The notes beneath the pieces were generated by a model. It made no database searches. It was not told the DNA's origin and was given only the letters and a program-made list of their open reading frames with translations. A stretch of DNA of 64,000 bases from an uncultured Clostridia bacterium (lineage in GTDB: Bacteria; Bacillota; Clostridia; Christensenellales; Borkfalkiaceae), in the NCBI GenBank assembly GCA_944346885.1, contig CALVMR010000018.1, positions 105,294 through 169,293 on the forward strand, in the 5' to 3' direction. This document shows positions 24,015-31,900 of the stretch, one piece after another. Made by a program: the position numbers and the translations under genes. The stretch's first letter is position 1. Every line of letters begins with the position of its first letter.

Positions 24015-24475
24015 AAACGCTGGTCATCCTTTCGGATACGCACGGGAACGGCGCGCCGCTGCAAAAGCTGGCGCGCGTGTTTGCGGAAAGCGATTACATC
24101 CTGCACCTCGGAGACGGGGTTTCGGATATGCGCGGCGTGTTCGCCGCCTATCCCGAAAAGACCTATCTGCTCGCCGGCAACAACGATTTTTGCGGCGGGG
24201 AGAGCGAGCTGGTGCTGGATGTAGAGCAGCGCCGCATCTTTGCCTGCCACGGGCACCGCTACGGCGTTAAGAGCGGCACGCAGCGGCTGGTGCAGGCGGC
24301 GAAGGAGCGGCTGTGCGACGTTGCGCTGTACGGGCACACCCACCAAGCGGAGGTGCGCGAAGAGGACGGCGTGCTGCTCATCGATCCGGGCTGCTTAACG
24401 CGCTATGCGCAGGGAAGTTACTGCTATCTCGTGATACACGGCAAAAAAGCGGTGGCAACGATCGTACCGGTTTGA
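24011..24475 (+). CDS. YfcE/MJ0936-family metallophosphoesterase
   Basis: A 154-residue calcineurin-like phosphodiesterase. The two-metal motifs are all visible: LSDTHGN, LHLGDG, LAGNND, FACHGHRYG and YGHTHQAE. Family members hydrolyse phosphodiester bonds; the physiological substrate is usually unknown. No ATG is available near the N-terminus; the TTG overlapping the rdgB stop gives a normal-length protein that starts KTLVILSD, as in homologues. The coupling to rdgB is conserved in Bacillota. Confidence 0.88.
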   Translation: MKTLVILSDTHGNGAPLQKLARVFAESDYILHLGDGVSDMRGVFAAYPEKTYLLAGNNDFCGGESELVLDVEQRRIFACHGHRYGVKSGTQRLVQAAKERLCDVALYGHTHQAEVREEDGVLLIDPGCLTRYAQGSYCYLVIHGKKAVATIVPV

Positions 24476-24492
24476 GCGGAGGAAGAGAGACC

Positions 24493-26499
24493 TTGAAAGC
24501 AAAAAAGAAATTAGCCGCGCTCGCCTTGGCGGGCGCGTTGGCGGCATTGAGCCTGCTTTCCGCCTGCGCCGTGCCCGACGCGGGCGGCGCGGGCGGCTCC
24601 GGCGGGGCGGGCGGCTCCGACGATGCGGGCGGCTCCGACGATGCGGGCGGCGCGGCGCTTTCCAACGCGGCGTATACGGCGGCGCAGCTGACGGGCACGG
24701 ATAGCTTGGGGCGGCAGGTGGAGCCCGTGCAGGGGTTCCGGCAGGGCAAGTATGTGGCGTTGTTCTATTTTCTTGCCAACGGTTCGCACGGGGATAAGGT
24801 GTACGACGTTTCCGCCCTGTTGGAAAAGTACGGCAGGGCGGAGGACCGCGGCGAAAAGAGCCTGTACGAGTACATCCGGACCCACCCGCTGTTTGTCACC
24901 GACCCGTCCAGCCCCTATTATAACGCCGAAGAGGCGCCTTCGATCGCGCCGTATTATTGGGGCGAGCCGCTCTACGGCTATTACCGTGCGGACGATGCGT
25001 GGGTGCTGCGGCGGCATTTGGAAGAATTTACGATGGCGGGCATCGACTATTTGGTGCTCGATTTTACCAACGGGTACATCTACGAACAGGCGGCGCATGC
25101 GTTGCTCGGCGAGATCCTTGCGTTGCAGCGGGAGGGGTACAGCCCGCCGCAGGTCGCCGTCATGCTGAACACGAGCACGCCCGCCACGCTGGACGCCTGC
25201 TACAACGCCTATTATTCCAAAGAGGAGTACGCAAGCTGCTGGTTCCGCGGCGACGAAACGATCAATCCGGGCGGCGGGCCGCTCGTCATCGGCGATTTTT
25301 GCGGCGCGTCGGACGGGAATTACGACGCCGCCGCGGCGGCGGCTTGCTTGGATAGGTATCCGCAGCTTTGGCTCAAACAGGTGCAGTGGCCCAACGTTCC
25401 CGCCATGGAAAACGCCTTCCCTTGGATGGATTGGAACGTGCGGCAGGTCAACCATGCGGGCGTCATGTCCGTTTCGGCGGCGCAGCATTTGACGGATAGT
25501 TCGGCGGGGTACCTGTATGCGGGCACCGCCAACGGAACGTACCGTGCGCGCGGCTGGACGGAGGAAAACGCCGCGGGCGGGGCGGGCGTTACGCCCAACG
25601 GCACCGAGCCGGAAAAAGTGCTGGCGGGCGCCAACTTCGAGCGGCAGTGGGATCACGCCATCGCGCAGGACGTGCACACCGTGATGCTGACCGCGTGGAA
25701 CGAATGGACGGCGCAAAAGCTGCCGCTGCAAACGCTCAACGGCGCGGGCGTGCGCTATTACGAGGGCGGCACCGAGCACGCAAGTTTTATCGACGTATTC
25801 AACTACGAGTATTCGCGCGATACCGAGATGATGCGCGGCGGATACGGAGACAATTATTACATGCAGATCGTCCGCAAACTGCGGCAGTTCAAAGGGATCG
25901 GCGGCGAGGGAGACGGGCTGTATGCGAACAAGGCGGTAAAAGCGTTCGATTTTACCGCGGAGGAGAGCTGGGAGCAGGTGGAGCGCAAATTCATCGACCT
26001 GAGCGGAGACGCTTCCGTGCGCGATCATCCGGGGTACGACCCTTCCGTTCGCTTGAAAGACGATTCCGCCCGTGCGGATATCCTGTACGTGCAGATCGCC
26101 GACGACGGGCAGTTCCTCTATGTGCGCGTGGCGTGCAGCGAGGCGATCTCCGCGCAGGACCGTTCCGGCGAATGGATGCGGCTGTACTTCGGCGGCAGCG
26201 GCGGCTGGGAAAATTACCGCTATACCGTAGTGCCGGAGAGCGAAACCGGCGCCTCTTTGTTGCGCTTTACGGGCAGCGGAAAGGAGACGGAGCCGGTGGG
26301 CAGCGTCGGTTTTGCGCTGCAAGGGCGGTTCGCCTCGTATAAAATCCCGCTTTCGCTGCTCGGCTGCGAGGCGGGGCAGGCGGTCCAAGTTAAGGCGGTG
26401 GATTCCAAGCGGGAATACGCTTCGGCGGAAGACCTGTATTGCTACGGCGACGCCGCGCCCATCGGCAGGCTGAATTACGGGTACAAACTTTCCGCCTGA
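24493..26499 (+). CDS. Putative glycoside hydrolase lipoprotein (GH99/WbsX-like) with C-terminal sugar-binding-like domain
   Basis: A 668-residue lipoprotein: TTG start after GGAGGAAGAG, signal peptide with lipobox LSAC (Cys25), and a Gly/Ser/Asp linker with repeated GGSDDA. Residues ~75-470 look like a TIM-barrel hydrolase: GKYVALFYFLANGSHGDK, YYWGEPLYGYYRADD, MAGIDYLVLDFTNGYIY and VMLTAWNEWTAQ, the last resembling the WNEW motif of GH99-like endo-mannosidases and WbsX proteins. Residues ~480-668 form a beta-rich domain (ILYVQIADDGQFLYVRVACS) of CBM9/DOMON type. The substrate is not evident. It follows rdgB-phosphoesterase by 17 bases but is functionally more like the glycan locus downstream. 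Family assignment is by motif resemblance only. Confidence 0.72.
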   Translation: MKAKKKLAALALAGALAALSLLSACAVPDAGGAGGSGGAGGSDDAGGSDDAGGAALSNAAYTAAQLTGTDSLGRQVEPVQGFRQGKYVALFYFLANGSHGDKVYDVSALLEKYGRAEDRGEKSLYEYIRTHPLFVTDPSSPYYNAEEAPSIAPYYWGEPLYGYYRADDAWVLRRHLEEFTMAGIDYLVLDFTNGYIYEQAAHALLGEILALQREGYSPPQVAVMLNTSTPATLDACYNAYYSKEEYASCWFRGDETINPGGGPLVIGDFCGASDGNYDAAAAAACLDRYPQLWLKQVQWPNVPAMENAFPWMDWNVRQVNHAGVMSVSAAQHLTDSSAGYLYAGTANGTYRARGWTEENAAGGAGVTPNGTEPEKVLAGANFERQWDHAIAQDVHTVMLTAWNEWTAQKLPLQTLNGAGVRYYEGGTEHASFIDVFNYEYSRDTEMMRGGYGDNYYMQIVRKLRQFKGIGGEGDGLYANKAVKAFDFTAEESWEQVERKFIDLSGDASVRDHPGYDPSVRLKDDSARADILYVQIADDGQFLYVRVACSEAISAQDRSGEWMRLYFGGSGGWENYRYTVVPESETGASLLRFTGSGKETEPVGSVGFALQGRFASYKIPLSLLGCEAGQAVQVKAVDSKREYASAEDLYCYGDAAPIGRLNYGYKLSA

Positions 26500-26514
26500 C
26501 GTTCCGCCCGCGCC

Positions 26515-26581
26515 GCGGCGGAAAAACAAAGCGGCGGAAAAACAAAGCGGCGGAAAAGCAAAAAAGGCGGAAAAACAAAAA
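26515..26581. repeat. Tandem 16-base repeat, about four copies
   Basis: GCGGCGGAAAAACAAA is repeated from 26515, the third and fourth copies diverging (GCGGCGGAAAAGCAAAAA, GGCGGAAAAACAAAAA). It lies between the hydrolase stop codon and the shared terminator hairpin, and it supplies the T-tract of that terminator on the minus strand. Confidence 0.8.
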
Positions 26582-26617
26582 GGAGGGGCGGGCGCCGCAT
26601 GCGGCGCCCGCCCCTCC
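26577..26617 (-). terminator. Terminator between the hydrolase and the araC-type gene (active mainly on minus)
   Basis: A perfect 17-pair palindrome (26582-26598 with 26601-26617). On the minus strand it lies just after the AraC stop and is followed by TTTTTGTTTTT. On the plus strand GCGGTATTTTATT follows, so it may also stop readthrough from the hydrolase gene. Confidence 0.8.
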
Positions 26618-26625
26618 GCGGTATT

Positions 26626-27462
26626 TTATTCCGTCGGATAGATGTAGCGGTTGTAATCCATGTTGTTTTCGTTGTTGGAGAGGAAAAAGCTCTTCGGGTT
26701 TTGGTGGAATTGGTTTTTAAAGCAGCGGTAAAAGGAGGCGATGGAGTTGAAACCGGAATGGAACGCCACCTCGCCGATGTTTTTCAGCTTGCCCCGCGTG
26801 TACAAATTGATGGCGTGTTGCAGGCGGATGCCGTTGATGTAGGTCTTAAAGTTGCTGCCCACATAGCTGTGGAACAGCTTCGAGATATAGTATTTGTTGT
26901 AATTGAATTTTTCCGCCAAAATTTCCAGCGAAAGGTTTTCGGTCAAATGGTTGTCGATGTACGAGAGCAGTTTGATCGCCAGCGACGTTTCGCTGCGGGG
27001 TTTGATGCCGATCAGTTCGTAATGTTTGATCAGCATGCCCAAAATGATGTACACATACCCCTTGTTGATCAGCTTGCTGCAAATGGAGCGGTTGGCGAGC
27101 ATGGTTTCCAGCTGGTGCAGGATCAGGCGGTTGTATTCGCGGTCACCGAGTTTGCAGGGCAGCGTTTTGTTTTTGAAGGTATCCGAAAAGTCAGACATCA
27201 ATTCTTCGGGGATAATGATGATGATCACGTCCGAGTGTTCGGGCGTGGAAAAAGAGTGCGCGTAATAGCTCGGCACGAACACGATCTCATCCTGCCGGTA
27301 TTCGACGGCGGTGCCGTCTATGTTCGCCTGCATCATGCCGCTGCGCACATAGTGGAGCTCCAAATTCCTGTGGAAGTGCGGAGGGAAAACGTTGTTCACG
27401 TTTTCGCTGACGAGAAAATTTTCACTCAGATCCCAGCGGTCTTCGTAATAAATGTTTGCCAT
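26626..27462 (-). CDS. AraC-family transcriptional regulator with cupin sensor domain
   Basis: A 278-residue regulator. Residues 1-90 form a cupin-like sugar-sensing domain (PPHFHRNLELHYVRSG, then QDEIVFVPSYYAHSF). Residues ~165-270 are the two-helix-turn-helix AraC domain: ENLSLEILAEKFNYNKYYIS for the first HTH, and GEVAFHSGFNSIASFYRCFK plus the FHQNPKSFF end for the second. AraC proteins with this layout activate sugar-utilisation operons. It is transcribed divergently from the secreted esterase and the ten-gene glycan operon, the most likely targets. It has its own promoter and terminator. The ATG at 27462 follows GGGAGGCGATCCGA. Confidence 0.92.
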   Translation of the reverse strand: MANIYYEDRWDLSENFLVSENVNNVFPPHFHRNLELHYVRSGMMQANIDGTAVEYRQDEIVFVPSYYAHSFSTPEHSDVIIIIIPEELMSDFSDTFKNKTLPCKLGDREYNRLILHQLETMLANRSICSKLINKGYVYIILGMLIKHYELIGIKPRSETSLAIKLLSYIDNHLTENLSLEILAEKFNYNKYYISKLFHSYVGSNFKTYINGIRLQHAINLYTRGKLKNIGEVAFHSGFNSIASFYRCFKNQFHQNPKSFFLSNNENNMDYNRYIYPTE

Positions 27463-27485
27463 TCGGATCGCCTCCCGTGGTTTTC

Positions 27486-27513
27486 ATTATAACGGTTTTT
27501 TGCGGGATTGCAA
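27486..27513 (-). promoter_or_regulatory. Promoter of the araC-type gene
   Basis: Minus-strand TTGCAA, 16-base spacer, perfect TATAAT (complement of 27486-27491). Two TTGCA half-sites eight bases apart lie at and beside the -35 region (27508-27524) and could be an operator. The other half of this 178-base divergent region (27514-27640) shows no clear sigma-A promoter for the plus strand, as expected if that promoter needs an activator. Confidence 0.6.
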
Positions 27514-27640
27514 GAGTTGCATTCGATTTTCTTGCGAAAACGGGCAAAAAAGCCAATTTTTGAGAAACATTGAAAAATAAATGAGTAGAATTGCCGCTTT
27601 CGGGGTGGTATGCTGAATGTAGAAAGAAGGGGAGAGAGAA

Positions 27641-28903
27641 ATGCAAAGAAAAATATTCGGCGGCAGGGTGCGGAGTGGAATGCTGTATTGTGCGATGCTT
27701 CTTTTTGCGGTGTGGGCGGCGGCGTTGCTTTCGGCTGAGCCGTATGCCGCTTTTGCCGCGGATTCCTTTTTAATAAATGAAACACAGGCGGCAGTATTTA
27801 CGGAAGGTCCGGTCGATCTGCCGTATAGGCTACGGCTGCCGGACGGATACGATGCGGGCGGGGAGTACCATCTTGTTTTGTTTTTGCACGGCGCGGGCGA
27901 GTGCGGAAGCGACAACATTGCGCCGCTGCAAGCGGGGTACGGTTTTGCAGAGAGCATTGCCCGTTCCGGGCGGTATAAAAAGGATACTATTCTATTGATC
28001 CCGCAGTGCCCTGCGGGGTATCGTTGGGTGGAGCAGTCTTGGTCGAGCGGGGCGTATACGATGGAAGCGCGGCTTTCGCCCGCGCTGGAAGCGGTAAAAA
28101 ATTTATTGGACGCAACGGTCAACAAATATGCCGTTGACCCTGCCCGCGTGTATGTATGCGGCGTTTCTATGGGCGGGATGGGCGTGTGGGATCTGATCGC
28201 GCGCTATCCCGGTTATTTTGCGGCGGCGGCAGCGATTTGCGGCTGTCTTGATGAAAGCAAAGCGGATCTGTATGCGCAGACTCCCGTGTTTACGGCGCAC
28301 GATTTGGGGGATACGGTCGTCGGGGCTCTGCCTACGGCGCATATGGCGCAAACGCTGCAAAACACGGGAGCGGATATCGTCTACAAAACATACGATATCG
28401 GCGCACGAGACAGTTCCCGTCATTCCGTTTGGCTGGATGTGTTTGTGGATACGGATTCTGCTGGGAACGTGTACGAAACGTTGTTTTCGCATGCGCGGCA
28501 GACGTATGAAGTATGCTGGCAGAACAAAGGAGAAACGGTCGGCAGTCGTTTTTACGCGGCGGGAATGCAGGTGCGCGTTCCAAAGACAGACGGTGTTAGG
28601 GCATGGCGTATCGGGGAGCAAAACTATCTCCCCGGTGAAGCGTTTACGATGCCCGCCGCCGCCGTGCGGGCGGAAGCGGTGCAAGGGTCGAATGCGGGGC
28701 TGCTTGCGGGGTGCTGTGCCGGCGGGGCTGCGCTTTTGGCTGCGGGTATTGCGGCGGGCGTCGCATTGCGCAAACGGGCGCGGAGGGCAAGCTCTCAAAA
28801 AGAAAAACAGGTTCTCAAAAATAGCGGTTTCGGTCGGATATGCCAATATTTGAGAGGAGCTCGCCCGCAAATGAGTGGAAAGGGCAAAAGCAGGTTGGTA
28901 TAA
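27641..28903 (+). CDS. Secreted alpha/beta-hydrolase esterase with C-terminal membrane anchor
   Basis: A 420-residue exported protein. A signal peptide with a likely cut after AAFA (around residue 40) precedes a CE1/LpqC-like esterase fold: LPDGYDAGGEYHLVLFLHGA with the oxyanion HGAGE, YVCGVSMGGMGVWDL with nucleophile Ser176, an Asp in AHDLGDTVV and SSRHSVWLDVF with His261. Such enzymes remove acetyl or feruloyl esters from polysaccharides. Residues ~348-372 are a Gly/Ala/Leu membrane helix followed by a basic tail, so the enzyme should stay on the cell surface. ATG at 27641 after GAAGGGGAGAGAGAA. It is the first gene opposite the AraC regulator; a candidate promoter for the rest of the locus overlaps its stop codon. 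Confidence 0.82.
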   Translation: MQRKIFGGRVRSGMLYCAMLLFAVWAAALLSAEPYAAFAADSFLINETQAAVFTEGPVDLPYRLRLPDGYDAGGEYHLVLFLHGAGECGSDNIAPLQAGYGFAESIARSGRYKKDTILLIPQCPAGYRWVEQSWSSGAYTMEARLSPALEAVKNLLDATVNKYAVDPARVYVCGVSMGGMGVWDLIARYPGYFAAAAAICGCLDESKADLYAQTPVFTAHDLGDTVVGALPTAHMAQTLQNTGADIVYKTYDIGARDSSRHSVWLDVFVDTDSAGNVYETLFSHARQTYEVCWQNKGETVGSRFYAAGMQVRVPKTDGVRAWRIGEQNYLPGEAFTMPAAAVRAEAVQGSNAGLLAGCCAGGAALLAAGIAAGVALRKRARRASSQKEKQVLKNSGFGRICQYLRGARPQMSGKGKSRLV

Positions 28904-28904
28904 T
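28876..28904 (+). promoter_or_regulatory. Candidate extended -10 promoter of the ten-gene glycan operon
   Basis: TGGTATAAT (28896-28904) is an extended -10 element with a poor -35 (TGGAAA, 28876-28881) at 17 bases. It overlaps the end of the esterase gene. The 60-base leader contains two small inverted repeats (CCCG-GCGGG and ATCGG-CCGAT) and then GGGGGAG. A weak -35 would fit activator dependence. Readthrough from the esterase is the alternative. Confidence 0.4.
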
Positions 28905-28963
28905 AAACCCGACAAGCGGGATCGGCAAGGACCGATGCATCATAAAAAAGGGGGAGAAAATTG

Positions 28964-31900
28964 GTGAAAAACGGCATCAAACGGCTGGTTTGCGTGTGCT
29001 TGGCGGCGTTCCTGGCGTGCAGCATTTTTTTGGCGGGCTGTGCTTCGGCGGAGAAGGATCCGGCGCATACGCATACGTTCAGCACCGAATGGACGTATAA
29101 CGAAAGCGAGCATTGGCATGCCGCGACCTGTGAGCATACGAGCGAGCGCAGCGGGGTTGGGCCGCACGTCATGAACGGGAATACCTGTTCCGTGTGCGGC
29201 TATGTAGAAGAGGAGGAAGAGCCGAGCGTGCCTTCTGGCAACGTGGAGGGCGTCTCTTTCGGGACCGCCACGCCCGAAAGCATGCCCGCGCAGCCCGCGC
29301 TTGCAAAGGATGAGATCGTTGAGCCTGCGCCCGAAGAGGAGGAGCAGCCCGTCATGCCCGAACGCACCGAGCCCGTTGCGCCGCACAGCATGGCTGCTGC
29401 CGATACGGGCTGGGTGCAGACAAATAATACGGCAGTGAACAACGGCGACGGCAATTTGCGCGTCACGATGGGGAACACGCGCGTCGCGTTTTTGAAGTTC
29501 GATTTGAGCGGTTACGCGGAGAAAATAGATTACGCAATGCTCCGCGTCTGCCTGCAACGCATAGACAGCGGATACCGTTACGGCAGGTATCACCTCGGCG
29601 TATACGAATACATCGGTCCCTTGGGCAACGATTGGTCTTCGGCGACGCTGCAAGGAAAGGAGGCGGGGCCGGAGCTTGCGGATATGGTCGGCAGCGTGCA
29701 GGATGATAAGATCGCCGAACTGAACATCGGAAAAGAGCTCGGCGGCTACTATTATGCCGATATCACCGAATGGGTGCAGGCAAAAAAGGAGGAGGGCGCA
29801 ACGGTCGTCACGCTCATTCTTCTGAACCAAACGGATAACGACGGCAAGAGCACCGTGTTCTTAGAACGCAACGCCGAAGGCAAACAGCCCGCGCTTTTGT
29901 TCGGGGCGGACCGCGGCGCGGTGGAGATCACCGACGTAGGCGTCGAAGCGGAAAAACTGACGCTGTATACGAATGAAACGAACAAGCGCATCGCGGCGGA
30001 TCCGCAGCCGGGCTGGGCGGGCAACCGCGGCGTGTTCTACGAATCGAGCGAGCAAAGCGTCGTCACGGTGGACGCGGCGGGCAGGCTCACGCCCGTGGGC
30101 ATAGGGAAAGCGACGGTGACCGTTTCCGCGGCATGCGGCACGGCGTCGCACAGTGTGGAAGTAACCGTGGAAGAGGCGCCGCAGGGCGGTTGGAACAGGC
30201 AGCTATCGCCTGTGGCGGACACTGATATCAGATATTTAAAGAGTGACGCTTCTACGGCAACAACGAATTATGCGGACGAAACAGAACTATACGTCAGTGA
30301 CTACAATGTAAATAAAAATGATACTGAGTATTATAACCGCAGCCTGCTCAGTTTTGATCTGTCTTCCTTCGGGGGAGCTTCCTTTGCGAGCGCCGTCCTG
30401 CGCCTTACGGTCAGCCGAAACACGCTCACAAACGATCTGGTGAATGTGCGCGTATATGCTGTACAGGACTTTGATTTGTCGACGATCACATTTGATTCCT
30501 ATGAGCGTATGCACGATGACCCGATCGGATCGTATGAGGTGCTTTCTAAAAAAGCGGGTGATGTGGTAGAGATCGATCTTACATCTTGGTTGAATGAGCA
30601 TTTCAGCGAAGAATTGGACGTGGTCACTCTTGTCATAGAATTGGAAACAGAAAAGAATGGCGGCACGCGGTCGCAGTTCGCCTTCTACGCATCCGAAGCG
30701 GAAGACGAGGCGGTCCGTCCCGTTCTCACCGTTGAGGGAACGGACGTTGCGGGCATTGAGGCGGAGAACCAAGCCGCCGCGCAGGAAGTCATCGACGCGA
30801 TCGCGGCGATCGGCACGGTGGACGCGGACAGCTGGGCAAAGATCACGCAGGCGATCATCGATTACAATGCGCTCACCGACGTGCAGAAGAGGCTGGTCAC
30901 CAACGTGCAGACGCTCAAAGACGCGCAGACCGCCTTTGACGAGGCGGGCGCGGAAGCGGGCGCGAATGCGATCATCTATCCCAAGCCCGAAGGGTACATG
31001 ACTTCGGTCACGGATGAATACGAGGCGCGTTACCACGTTGCCGTCGGCAACAAAAAGGTGCCCGTCTATCCCGCGCAGAGCGTGTATAACGGAGACCTTG
31101 CAAACGTCTCTTCGTTTGTGCGCTTCGATTTCATCGGCGAAGTAACGGTGGATATTCTCGTCAACTTCGATTTTAAGGAAGTTGCGGTCCGCCCGCTGAG
31201 CGCGGGCGTCACGCCCGAAGTAAACGGCAGGCACGTCCGCCTGCACCTGACGGCGGCGGGCAACCTCTCCGTGGAGTTCGACAACGACACCACGCACAAT
31301 TTGCAGATCTTCACGAATCCCGTCTACAATTATGACTTTTCGGACGAAAACGTGTATAATATCGTCAGGGTCGAAGCGGGCGCGCATGAGCCGGATGAGA
31401 TCCTTGCGCGGGCAGGCGCGGGCAAGACCAATGTATTTTGGTTTGAGCCGGGGATCCACACCTTCGGAAACTACGACACGGATGTTTTCTTTGTTCCGAG
31501 CAATTCCGTCGTCTATTTGGAGGGCGGGTCGGTTTTCGAAGGCAGGTTGCACGCAAAAGAGGCGAACAACATCAAGATCGTCGGCAGCGGTATCATCAGC
31601 GGCGAAAAGCTGACGCGCGCAATGCCGCTGGAAGGCGGCGGAACGACGGACAACTATCCTGCCTATTTTATGGTGCTGCATACGTGCACGAACGTGGAGA
31701 TCAACGGCATCGTGCTCTCCGACAGCCCGCATTGGACCTTTGTGCCCATCGAAAGCGAGCAGGTGTACGTCAACAATCTGCGCATCGTCGGGCAGCATCG
31801 CTCCAACAACGACGGAATGGATATCACCAACTGCCGCAACGTTACCGTCAACAACTGCTATACGCGCACCATTGACGACGGCATCACCATCAAGGGCAAG

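Noticed and set aside
26515..26581. Possible CRISPR or MITE from repeated GCGGCGGAAAAACAAA
   Set aside because: Contiguous 16-base units without spacers and without terminal inverted repeats; a simple tandem repeat.
28905..28960. Riboswitch or T-box in the leader of the glycan operon
   Set aside because: Only two tiny inverted repeats are present in a 60-base leader; no conserved riboswitch core was seen.
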